A DNA stretch of 7,613 nt, from assembly GCA_023489065.1 (NCBI GenBank), contig JAMDCL010000065.1, positions 1-7,613 of the forward strand. Reading direction: 5' to 3'. Origin of the DNA: Deltaproteobacteria bacterium (lineage in GTDB: Bacteria > JAMCPX01). A program made the translations under genes and the position numbers. This document shows positions 1 to 6,078 of this stretch, piece by piece (the first letter of the stretch is position 1; each line of letters opens with the position of its first letter). The notes below the pieces were generated by a model. The model was not told the origin of the DNA. It saw nothing but the letters and a program-made list of their open reading frames with translations, and ran no database searches.

Positions 1-2454
1 GTCATCTCCAGAAACGTCATCGTTGTCTTCTTCGGTCTCTGCTATGCGTACGGCTTTTGAAACCTTTTCTCCGGGTTCGAGCTGTATAAGCCTGATGCCC
101 TGTGTATTCCTTCCAATGATGGATATATCCTTCACGCCGAGCCGTATCATTCTCCCCGTGTTCGTTATGATAAAGATGTCGTTGTTGTCCTGTACTTTTA
201 TAACGGAAATAGCATCGCCTGTTTTGGGCGTGATTTTTACATTGATGATCCCCTTACCCGCCCTCCTCTGTAACCGGTAAGCTGCTATTTTCGTCCTTTT
301 ACCGTATCCGTTTTCGGTCACCGTCAGCACGGTAGCATCCTGCTCGAGCATATCCATGGCTATAATCTCGTCATCCGCATCAAGGGTAATACCTATGACA
401 CCGTATGCAGCCCTTCCGACGGTCCTGATCTGTGTTTCCGGAAAGCGTATTGCCATACCCCGCTTTGTCGAGAGAATTATCTCCTGTTTTCCATCGGTAA
501 GCCTTACATCGACCAGCCGGTCATCCTCTTCGAGATTTATAGCTATAATGCCCCCGCTTCTTGGATTTGCGTACATGGAGAGCGCCGTCTTTTTCAGGTA
601 CCCTTTCCGTGTAGACATGAGAAGGTAGAAAGGCTCTGAAAGGTCTTTTACCGGCACGTACGTTGTCAGTTTCTCGCCTTCCTGCAGGTTGATCAGACCA
701 ACAATAGGTTTACCGCTTGAAGCCCTGCCGGCCTGGGGTATCTCGTAAACCTTCAGCCAGTACACCTTGCCTTTGTCGGTAAAGAAGAGAATAAAGCTGT
801 GCGCGGACGCCACAAACAAATTCTCGATGAAATCCTCTTCTTTTATACCGGATGCCGTTTTACCCTTGCCGCCCCTCTTCTGTACCCTGTACAGACTGAC
901 CGTATTGCGCTTTATATATCCTTTGCTGCTGATGGTAACTATCATGTCTTCGTCCGCTATAAGGTCTTCGACGTTTATGTCTTTCGACTGACCGATGATC
1001 TCTGTCCTTCTTTCATCGCCGTATCTCTCCCGCATCTCTTCAAGCTCCGACACGATGATACCCATGAGCTCTTTCTCGTCCGATAATATCCGTTTCAACC
1101 TCTTGATGTCTTTTTCCGTGTCCCTGTATTCCGAGATTAATTTTTCCGTTTCAAGGGCGGTCAACCGCTGAAGCCTCATTTCAAGGATCGCCTTTGCCTG
1201 TACTATCGAGAACTCGAACCGCTTGATAAGATTGGCCTCTGCCTCCGGGGTGCTCTTCGATTTTTTAATCGTCGCTATGACTTCATCTATGTTCTCTATT
1301 GCTTTTTTGAGACCCTCGAGTATATGGAGGCGCTCTTCGGCCTTCCGCAATTCAAAAATGGATCTCCTGGTAACGACCTCTTTCCTGTATTCTATGAACT
1401 TGGCGAGAATGTCCTTGAGCGACATAATGACAGGCCTGCCGTGATCCAGAGCAAGCAGTATAATGCCGAAGGACTCTTCAAGCTGTGTATGCTTATATAA
1501 TTTATTGAGGATTATTTCGGGATATTCGTCTTTCTTCAGTTCTATGACCACCCGCATGCCTTCCCGGTCCGATTCGTCCCTGATATCGCTGATTCCCTCT
1601 ATTTCTTTTTCGTTGACAAGCTCGGCTATCTTCTCGACAAGCTTTGCCTTGTTTACCATATACGGGAGTTCCGTTATGATGATATTTTCACGGTCTCCTC
1701 TCGCTTTCTCGGTAATGACCCGTGCCCGCATCTTGATCACGCCCTTCCCCGTTGCATAAGCCTCTCTAATCTGCTCGGCACCCGTGATGTACGCACCGGT
1801 AGGGAAATCGGGACCCGGTATATGCTTCATAAGATCGTCTATCCCCAGAGACGGGTTCTTTATGAGTGATATGATAGCTTGAATGACCTCGGTAAGATTG
1901 TGCGGCGGTATATTCGTTGCCATTCCAACGGCGATCCCTGAGGACCCGTTAATCAGAAGATTGGGAAATTTTGCAGGCAGTATCGAGGGCTCGGAAAGCG
2001 TATTGTCATAGTTCGGTACAAAATCCACGGTTTCTTTGTCGATGTCGGCCAGCATCTCCCCTGCAAGTCTCTGCATCCTGACCTCCGTATACCTCATTGC
2101 TGCAGGAGGATCCCCGTCTATAGAACCGAAATTTCCCTGACCGTTGACCAGCGTATAGCGCATGGTGAAATCCTGTGCCATTCTTACGATGGTATCGTAA
2201 ACCGCCACATCGCCGTGCGGATGGTACTTACCGATGACGTCTCCCACGACCCTTGCGGACTTTTTATACGGCTTGTCATGGGTGTTTCCCAGATCGAGCA
2301 TCGCATAGAGTATCCTCCGGTGTACCGGTTTCAAACCATCTCTGACATCGGGCAGCGCCCTCCCGATAATGACGCTCATCGCAAAGTCAAGATACGAGCG
2401 CTTCATTTCATCTTCGATATCCGCAATTACAATCTTATCCTGTTGTTCAGTCAT
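1..2454 (-). CDS. gyrA: DNA gyrase subunit A (3' end cut by window edge)
   Basis: GyrA is the DNA-breaking and rejoining subunit of gyrase, which with GyrB introduces negative supercoils using ATP. I translated the minus strand from the ATG at 2454 and it stays open for 818 codons to the window edge, so the stop is missing. Residues 1 to about 490 are the topoisomerase IV/gyrase A breakage-reunion domain. The catalytic tyrosine is Y122 in [10 protein letters not shown], and the HPHGD loop is at 78-82. The isoleucine next to the DNA is in [22 protein letters not shown]. The C-terminal beta-pinwheel carries a GyrA box, QKRGGKG, at 525-531, which argues for GyrA rather than ParC. A second box-like motif, QRRAGKG, lies at 729-735. 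The sequence ends in an acidic tail (EEDNDD), so only a few codons are probably lost. A GGAGG lies 12 bases before the start (2467-2471). Residue 83 is valine, where E. coli has serine. The polyprenyl synthase gene lies 45 bases upstream; gyrB is not adjacent on that side. Confidence 0.97.
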   Translation of the reverse strand, partial: MTEQQDKIVIADIEDEMKRSYLDFAMSVIIGRALPDVRDGLKPVHRRILYAMLDLGNTHDKPYKKSARVVGDVIGKYHPHGDVAVYDTIVRMAQDFTMRYTLVNGQGNFGSIDGDPPAAMRYTEVRMQRLAGEMLADIDKETVDFVPNYDNTLSEPSILPAKFPNLLINGSSGIAVGMATNIPPHNLTEVIQAIISLIKNPSLGIDDLMKHIPGPDFPTGAYITGAEQIREAYATGKGVIKMRARVITEKARGDRENIIITELPYMVNKAKLVEKIAELVNEKEIEGISDIRDESDREGMRVVIELKKDEYPEIILNKLYKHTQLEESFGIILLALDHGRPVIMSLKDILAKFIEYRKEVVTRRSIFELRKAEERLHILEGLKKAIENIDEVIATIKKSKSTPEAEANLIKRFEFSIVQAKAILEMRLQRLTALETEKLISEYRDTEKDIKRLKRILSDEKELMGIIVSELEEMRERYGDERRTEIIGQSKDINVEDLIADEDMIVTISSKGYIKRNTVSLYRVQKRGGKGKTASGIKEEDFIENLFVASAHSFILFFTDKGKVYWLKVYEIPQAGRASSGKPIVGLINLQEGEKLTTYVPVKDLSEPFYLLMSTRKGYLKKTALSMYANPRSGGIIAINLEEDDRLVDVRLTDGKQEIILSTKRGMAIRFPETQIRTVGRAAYGVIGITLDADDEIIAMDMLEQDATVLTVTENGYGKRTKIAAYRLQRRAGKGIINVKITPKTGDAISVIKVQDNNDIFIITNTGRMIRLGVKDISIIGRNTQGIRLIQLEPGEKVSKAVRIAETEEDNDDVSGDD

Positions 2455-2499
2455 AGTATTTTTCAACCTCCAAAATGTGCAAAAATAGTAGATTCGTGA

Positions 2500-3468
2500 T
2501 CAGGATTTTCTTTTAGCCACTGTCCGGGTAAATTTTCTCAGCTCATCGAGCTCCAAAGACTGCGGGAGCCCGTCGAGGAGCCGTAGAGCCCTGTTCGCAA
2601 AACTCTCGGCCTTTTTCTTCGTATATTCAAATCCATGATTTTTTTCTATAATGTTATACACCCGCTTGAACAGATCCTTATCCTCACTATAGTTTGCGAG
2701 TGCGGTCTTCAGCAAAGATTTATCTTTCTTATCGGCATTGGACAGGGCCACGATCATCGGCAACGTCACCTTTCCTTCTTTCAGATCGACCCCTTTATCT
2801 TTACCGGAAAGCTTTCCGGAGGCTACGTAATCTATCGTATCATCGATGAGCTGAAAGGCAAGACCTATGAGAAGCCCGTACTGCCTCATCCGCGATTGCT
2901 GCAGTTCCGAAGCTTTCCCCATAATGGGACCGCTCTCACAGGCAGCCGAAATGAGGTATGCCGTTTTTTTCTTTATGATGGTGTAATAATCCTGCTGTGA
3001 AATCCCGGTGTCCCTGCTTAACCTCAACTGGACGAGCTCACCCTCAGCCATGAGGCCGAGTACCCGTATAAACAGCCCGAGCAATTCCCGGTTCCCCATG
3101 TTCGCTATCAAGGAGGAGGAAGTCGCAAGCAAATAATCGCCGACGAGGATACTGCTCTTGTTGCCCCATATATCGTTTGCAGAAGGTGTGCCGCGCCTGT
3201 GTTTGGCATTGTCGACTACATCGTCGTGCAAAAGAGTCGCTGAATGATATATCTCAATGGCGGCAGCAATCTTCGTAAACTTCTCTGCCGGGACATTGAA
3301 TATCCTGGAACTCAATATGACAAGATACGGCCGTACCCTCTTGCCGCCGCTCGCAATGAGGTGCTGGCTTATCTCGGCTATTGCGGGTATCGTATGGGAG
3401 GTAAGTTTCTTTATATAACCGTCTACGGTATCGAGATTATGAGCTATTGAATCTTTTATATTCATCAT
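2500..3468 (-). CDS. ispB: Polyprenyl (long-chain) diphosphate synthase
   Basis: This is a trans-isoprenyl diphosphate synthase of 322 residues, a normal length for the octaprenyl/heptaprenyl group. It adds isopentenyl diphosphate units to an allylic diphosphate, most likely to make the side chain of ubiquinone or menaquinone. Seen in the protein: GGKRVRP at 41-47 (diphosphate binding), the first aspartate-rich motif DDVVD at 82-86, RRGTPS at 91-96, the second aspartate motif DDTID at 209-213, and KGVDLKEGK at 225-233. The fifth residue before the first motif is alanine (A77). A small residue there is associated with long products, while an aromatic one there limits chain length in shorter-chain enzymes. 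Exact chain length cannot be read from the sequence. The start is ATG ATG, 4 bases after the DUF3467 stop and without a clear Shine-Dalgarno, so translation is probably coupled. gyrA follows 45 bases downstream. Confidence 0.93.
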   Translation of the reverse strand: MMNIKDSIAHNLDTVDGYIKKLTSHTIPAIAEISQHLIASGGKRVRPYLVILSSRIFNVPAEKFTKIAAAIEIYHSATLLHDDVVDNAKHRRGTPSANDIWGNKSSILVGDYLLATSSSLIANMGNRELLGLFIRVLGLMAEGELVQLRLSRDTGISQQDYYTIIKKKTAYLISAACESGPIMGKASELQQSRMRQYGLLIGLAFQLIDDTIDYVASGKLSGKDKGVDLKEGKVTLPMIVALSNADKKDKSLLKTALANYSEDKDLFKRVYNIIEKNHGFEYTKKKAESFANRALRLLDGLPQSLELDELRKFTRTVAKRKS

Positions 3469-3472
3469 GTAC

Positions 3473-3781
3473 TTATTGTAAAAATCCTATTTTTTGTACC
3501 GGCTGATCCTGTGCCAGCTTGATTTCACCGAATCTTTCCTCATATTTCTTCATGTTCTCCGACAGTGCACTCAGCAAACGTTTCATGTGGATAGGGCTTG
3601 TCAGCACCCTGCTTCTCACTTTCCCCTGAGGAGATTGAGGCTGAACATAAACAAAATCGAGTATGAATTCCGTTTCTGTATGGTTTATAAGTGCAAGATT
3701 TATGTATACACCCTGGGCAGTAGCTTCATCAAGCTGAATTTGTATCCCTGCTTCCTTTTTGGGTTCCTGGTTCTGCTGCAT
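3473..3781 (-). CDS. DUF3467 domain protein
   Basis: A 102-residue cytoplasmic protein with no signal peptide or membrane segment. I recognise the DUF3467 pattern: A-x-G-V-Y-I-N (about 22-28), H-T-E-T-E-F-I-L-D-F (34-43), a proline-containing turn, S-R-V-L-T-S-P-I-H-M-K-R-L-L (57-70), then an amphipathic helix ending in K-Y-E-E-R-F-G-E-I. The family is short, conserved and of unknown biochemical function, so none is assigned here. The start at 3781 is set by AGGAGGTT at 3788-3795. It is the first gene of a probable operon: its stop is 4 bases before the polyprenyl diphosphate synthase start, and gyrA follows. The family call is firm; whether it acts on lipid synthesis or DNA topology is unknown. 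Confidence 0.9.
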   Translation of the reverse strand: MQQNQEPKKEAGIQIQLDEATAQGVYINLALINHTETEFILDFVYVQPQSPQGKVRSRVLTSPIHMKRLLSALSENMKKYEERFGEIKLAQDQPVQKIGFLQ

Positions 3782-3787
3782 ATATAT

Positions 3788-3795
3788 AACCTCCT
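3788..3795 (-). promoter_or_regulatory. Strong Shine-Dalgarno of the DUF3467 gene
   Basis: The minus strand reads AGGAGGTT here, a near-perfect complement of the 16S rRNA 3' end. It lies 6 bases before the ATG at 3781 counting from TT, or 8 bases counting from AGGAGG. It fixes the start of the DUF3467 gene and marks the head of the gyrA-containing cluster. The next gene in the cluster has no comparable site. Confidence 0.75.
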
Positions 3796-3804
3796 CTTGA
3801 TTTC

Positions 3805-3832
3805 ATAATACATTTTACAATCAAAGCAACAA
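3805..3832 (-). promoter_or_regulatory. Possible sigma-70 promoter for the DUF3467-ispB-gyrA cluster
   Basis: On the minus strand TTGTTG (3827-3832) is followed after 16 bases by TATTAT (3805-3810), which matches the -10 consensus at 5 of 6 positions. The -35 element matches at only 3 of 6. The position, just upstream of the Shine-Dalgarno at 3788-3795, suits a short leader. A second TATTAT on the same strand (3847-3852) has no good -35 partner. Call by eye only. Confidence 0.3.
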
Positions 3833-3852
3833 AAAAGTTCGCAGACATAATA

Positions 3853-3882
3853 GATTGACAAAACAGCCGAGTTGTTTCAATC
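3853..3882. repeat. Imperfect inverted repeat in a divergent intergenic region
   Basis: Two 12-base arms (3853-3864 and 3871-3882) pair at 10 of 12 positions around a 6-base centre. The outer six pairs, GATTGA with TCAATC, are perfect. The repeat lies between the divergent starts of the DUF3467 gene and the small membrane protein gene. It is not followed by a T-run, so it does not look like a terminator. It could be a binding site for a dimeric regulator, or chance in an AT-rich spacer. A direct repeat AACAGCCG (3862-3869 and 3891-3898) overlaps its right side. Confidence 0.35.
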
Positions 3883-3926
3883 TCTATGAGAACAGCCGGA
3901 TGTCGGGCCCTTGACATCAACAACCA

Positions 3927-3934
3927 TAAGGAGG
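3927..3934 (+). promoter_or_regulatory. Shine-Dalgarno of the small membrane protein gene
   Basis: TAAGGAGG is a full 8-base match to the anti-Shine-Dalgarno. Two in-frame ATG codons follow, at 3939 (4-base gap) and 3942 (7-base gap). The 7-base spacing is closer to the usual optimum, so 3942 is preferred as the start. The difference is a single methionine. Confidence 0.75.
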
Positions 3935-3941
3935 TTCTATG

Positions 3942-4337
3942 ATGATAAAGTTAGCGGTATTTATGGCTTTATGCCTTATCGGTCAGCTCGCTATGGAAGC
4001 AGTCGCTTATACATTCAAGTTATGGATATACACGTCGAAAAAAAACTTCCTCATCCATATCATCCTCGCGGTAATGCTCGTGTTCGGGGTGCTCTCCTAC
4101 CTTGTCAGCGGCATGCACTGGTACCTGCGGTATCCCGCGGGTGTCATCGTCGGGTTCCTCTACGAGTACAGTAATGCGTCCGGGCTTGATATGTTTTATT
4201 TTCCGGACAACAAATTCCTGATATTCAGAAGCAAGGCATCGGTGCTCGTGGTTATATCGCTCATGTGGGGCTTGTATCCGCTCATTGTCCCTATCGTCTA
4301 CAGGTACATCGCCCCGGTCATCATGAAGGCCGGCTGA
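3942..4337 (+). CDS. Small polytopic membrane protein, unrecognised
   Basis: I do not recognise the family. The protein is 131 residues (132 if the ATG at 3939 is used). It has about four hydrophobic segments: near 3-23, 36-56, 61-77 (weaker, in WYLRYPAGVIVGFLYEY) and 99-120. Short basic loops include TSKKN at 31-35 and KFLIFRSK at 91-98. There is a likely exposed aromatic and acidic loop, NASGLDMFYFPDN, between segments 3 and 4. No cysteine pair, histidine cluster or enzyme motif is visible. It is probably an inner-membrane protein. That it is real is supported by a perfect Shine-Dalgarno, consistent hydrophobicity along the whole frame, and compact packing against the next gene (5 bases between opposing stops). 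It is divergent from the DUF3467 gene and stands alone on its strand, so neighbours give no clear function. Confidence 0.75.
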   Translation: MIKLAVFMALCLIGQLAMEAVAYTFKLWIYTSKKNFLIHIILAVMLVFGVLSYLVSGMHWYLRYPAGVIVGFLYEYSNASGLDMFYFPDNKFLIFRSKASVLVVISLMWGLYPLIVPIVYRYIAPVIMKAG

Positions 4338-4347
4338 CCCGCTCAGC
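4333..4347. repeat. Small inverted repeat made by two opposing stop codons
   Basis: GCTGA, 5 bases, TCAGC: a perfect 5-base-pair stem that contains the TGA stop of the membrane protein gene on the plus strand and the TGA stop of the phosphatase gene on the minus strand. There is no T-run on either side, so it is too weak to call a terminator. It is nevertheless the only hairpin I can see between these convergent genes. Confidence 0.3.
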
Positions 4348-5236
4348 GTGTAAAGAGGTTTATCATGATGCCGTGGAGCAGTCCCTTCTGGGATACATAG
4401 CAATTCTCCATGCCGGTCGCCTCCATGATCTTCATCAGTATCATCAGCCCCGGTAAAAGGATATCGGCCTTGTCCGCTTCAAGGCCCGTCATTTTTTTAA
4501 TCCCGTCGACCTTCAACAGGCATAGTTTGTCATAGAACATCCTGAGATCCCCCATCCGCAGACCGTCCGAAGGTCTGAGGGTATTATAAATGGTCCCTAT
4601 ATTGCCGGGCACTCCGATCTGTACCTGCGGCTTTAACTCCCCGATATGTTTCAGGATGCCGTTGAAATCATCATCAATGGCCTTCCTTATCGCTTGTAAC
4701 TCCTTTGCAGCCGGCGGATCATGAGTGATGAACCTTTCCTTCAGTCTGACAGCTCCATTCTCTATCGATACAGCCAGCTCTATAGTCTCCGGACCACCCA
4801 CGGACAACTCGGTACTGCCCCCGCCGATATCGATGACCAATGCCCTTTTGCCCTCCATAGCTATACCGTTTACTGCACCGGTATGGATAAGCCGCGCTTC
4901 CTCACTGCCGGATATGACCTCTATATCGAATCCCGTTTGTTCCTTGACGAGGTGCAAAAAATAATCCGAATTCTTTGCGGTCCTCAACACACTTGTGGAT
5001 ATCAAACGCAGCAGGTCAATCCTGTATGCACTGAGTACGGAACGTATCTCTAAAAGTCCTTTGAGCGTTCTTTCTACAGCCGTCTGTTTCAGCATACCGT
5101 CCGCAAACATGCCCTCACTGAGCCTGTTCGGATACCGGATATATTTCAACAGATCGTAATGACCGGCCGTGCCCTGCCCTATCGCAAGTCTCATGGCATT
5201 GGTCCCGAGATCAACGACAGCAACCTGTTTCATCAT
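4343..5236 (-). CDS. Ppx/GppA family phosphatase (exopolyphosphatase-like)
   Basis: Members of this ASKHA-fold family hydrolyse inorganic polyphosphate from the end, or the 5' phosphate of pppGpp. Here 297 residues cover only the two-lobed Ppx/GppA domain, without the C-terminal HD-like domain of the longer enzymes. Visible motifs are the phosphate-1 loop VVDLGTNAMRL at 7-17, STSVLRTAKN at 80-89, the SGSEEARL segment at 109-116 with the expected catalytic glutamate (E112 or E113), and the phosphate-2 loop VIDIGGGSTEL at 134-144. The C-terminal half is atypical: the usual G-G-T turn reads GVPGNIGT (208-215), and the usual GLREG near the end reads GLLHG (285-289). Core catalytic residues are kept, so activity is likely, but the substrate is open. 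The start is ATG ATG after a G-run at 5247-5252. It lies 27 bases after the SRPBCC gene and is probably co-transcribed with it. Confidence 0.88.
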   Translation of the reverse strand: MMKQVAVVDLGTNAMRLAIGQGTAGHYDLLKYIRYPNRLSEGMFADGMLKQTAVERTLKGLLEIRSVLSAYRIDLLRLISTSVLRTAKNSDYFLHLVKEQTGFDIEVISGSEEARLIHTGAVNGIAMEGKRALVIDIGGGSTELSVGGPETIELAVSIENGAVRLKERFITHDPPAAKELQAIRKAIDDDFNGILKHIGELKPQVQIGVPGNIGTIYNTLRPSDGLRMGDLRMFYDKLCLLKVDGIKKMTGLEADKADILLPGLMILMKIMEATGMENCYVSQKGLLHGIMINLFTR

Positions 5237-5263
5237 GAACGATTATCCCCCCGAAAGATCCCC

Positions 5264-5941
5264 TTATTCATTCTTTCTGAAGGTTCCTCCCGAGTCTATC
5301 CATTTTTTTACATTTCCAAGAGCAGTAGGCAGGTCCTTCCGCGTCAGTGCATCTTCGATAAATCCGGGGACGAGCAGGCCGATATCGACCTTGCTTCCGT
5401 AGCGTGCAAGCGTATGCGTGTCATCGACCTTATAAAGATGATAGTATCCGTAAAGCTCTTTAAGGTCATTTTTGTAGTTTGGATCAAGGTGCCATGACAA
5501 CTTATATGCAGCGTTGTCAAACTTGTGGTCCACCCGGTACCTGATATTAAAAAACATTATCTTGAGCATGAATTCGGTAATATTACCGTTATTGTTACCC
5601 TGTATAATTTTCGCTTCCCTGAGGTGCGGCAGGTATTCTTTCTGGCGGTCCGTCTGCTTTAACATGTCCCACACTTTATTTATCGGTTGATCGAACAACA
5701 GGGATGCCATTATCAGGGACTTTTTGTTCTTTCCCTCGCCCGAATCCTGTTTCAGAACGACTATCTTTCCCGCTTCAAGGCTGGCAATATCGGTAACGCT
5801 CAACCCTTCGAGTGCTTTGGCCGGCAAGGGAGGAGAAGAAAGTTTTACACTTTCATCACCCACAGCTCTCACGGGAGACAGGAACAACACCATCAGGAAC
5901 AGACTCAATCCAGCATACTTCATCCTTTGTAAACTCCGCAT
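5264..5941 (-). CDS. Secreted SRPBCC/START-like (polyketide cyclase/COQ10-type) protein
   Basis: A 225-residue protein with an N-terminal signal peptide: basic start MRSLQRMK, hydrophobic core GLSLFLMVLFL and a likely cut after VRA (A26). It is therefore probably periplasmic. Residues about 70-215 fit the SRPBCC/START-like fold (polyketide cyclase, COQ10, lipid transfer). The signs are a strand-helix opening with FDQPINKVWDML at 83-94, YLPHL at 103-107, alternating polar and hydrophobic beta strands (ITEFMLKIMFFNIRY), YHLYKVDDTHTLARY at 167-181, and a long C-terminal helix. These folds enclose a hydrophobic ligand; no catalytic residues can be named and the ligand is unknown. The start at 5941 is supported by AGGAGG 7 bases upstream. 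The ATG at 5923 would shorten the basic region but keep the signal peptide. The phosphatase gene follows after 27 bases. Confidence 0.8.
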   Translation of the reverse strand: MRSLQRMKYAGLSLFLMVLFLSPVRAVGDESVKLSSPPLPAKALEGLSVTDIASLEAGKIVVLKQDSGEGKNKKSLIMASLLFDQPINKVWDMLKQTDRQKEYLPHLREAKIIQGNNNGNITEFMLKIMFFNIRYRVDHKFDNAAYKLSWHLDPNYKNDLKELYGYYHLYKVDDTHTLARYGSKVDIGLLVPGFIEDALTRKDLPTALGNVKKWIDSGGTFRKNE

Positions 5942-5948
5942 ACTTCTT

Positions 5949-5954
5949 CCTCCT
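5949..5954 (-). promoter_or_regulatory. Shine-Dalgarno fixing the SRPBCC gene start
   Basis: AGGAGG on the minus strand is separated by 7 bases from the ATG at 5941. This favours the start that adds MRSLQR before the second in-frame ATG at 5923. Confidence 0.75.
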
Positions 5955-5973
5955 GTTCAGATTATTTCTTTCA

Positions 5974-6003
5974 TTGGATTGCTTACACCATTTCTGTTAC
6001 AAT
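5974..6003 (+). promoter_or_regulatory. Possible sigma-70 promoter of the binding lipoprotein gene
   Basis: TTGGAT (5974-5979), an 18-base spacer, then TACAAT (5998-6003, 5 of 6 matches to the -10 consensus). Transcription would begin near 6010 and leave a leader of about 70 bases. A second candidate, TTGACT at 6027-6032, has a 5 of 6 match to the -35 consensus but only poor -10 sequences (TTAAAA or TAAAAG near 6050-6056), so it is less likely. Judged by eye. Confidence 0.35.
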
Positions 6004-6066
6004 GTCATCTACTCATGACCTCTTCCTTGACTATTCAGGCCTTCATTCATTAAAAGGGTAATGAGC

Positions 6067-6071
6067 GGAGG
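6067..6071 (+). promoter_or_regulatory. Shine-Dalgarno fixing the lipoprotein start at 6079
   Basis: GGAGG ends 7 bases before the ATG at 6079. The earlier in-frame ATG at 6061 has only AAAGGG almost touching it, and would place MSGGRR before a normal lipoprotein signal. The 6079 start is therefore preferred. Confidence 0.7.
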
Positions 6072-6078
6072 CAGGAGA

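Noticed and set aside
1..2454. ParC (topoisomerase IV subunit A) as the identity of the large gene
   Set aside because: The C-terminal QKRGGKG box and six-blade-length pinwheel are gyrase features. ParC usually has a degenerate or absent box.
2215..2499. Plus-strand open frame of 94 codons overlapping the gyrA start
   Set aside because: Antisense to the well-supported N-terminal coding region of gyrA and with no family signature.
2635..3000. Plus-strand open frame of 121 codons
   Set aside because: Lies wholly antisense within the polyprenyl diphosphate synthase gene, which has all family motifs; no Shine-Dalgarno or recognisable domain.
3855..3916. Two perfect TTGACA hexamers (3855-3860 and 3911-3916) as -35 boxes for the membrane protein gene
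   Set aside because: Neither has an acceptable -10 element at 16-18 bases. For the second, the -10 would fall on the ribosome binding site and start codon.
3729..3923. Minus-strand 64-codon frame across the first intergenic region
   Set aside because: Runs out of frame into the DUF3467 gene and has no ribosome binding site. The DUF3467 start with AGGAGGTT explains the region better.
4020..4403. Minus-strand open frame of 127 codons overlapping the small membrane protein
   Set aside because: It overlaps the end of the phosphatase gene in another frame. Its translation is polar and histidine/arginine-rich in a way typical of antisense frames. The plus-strand frame has a perfect ribosome binding site and consistent membrane segments.
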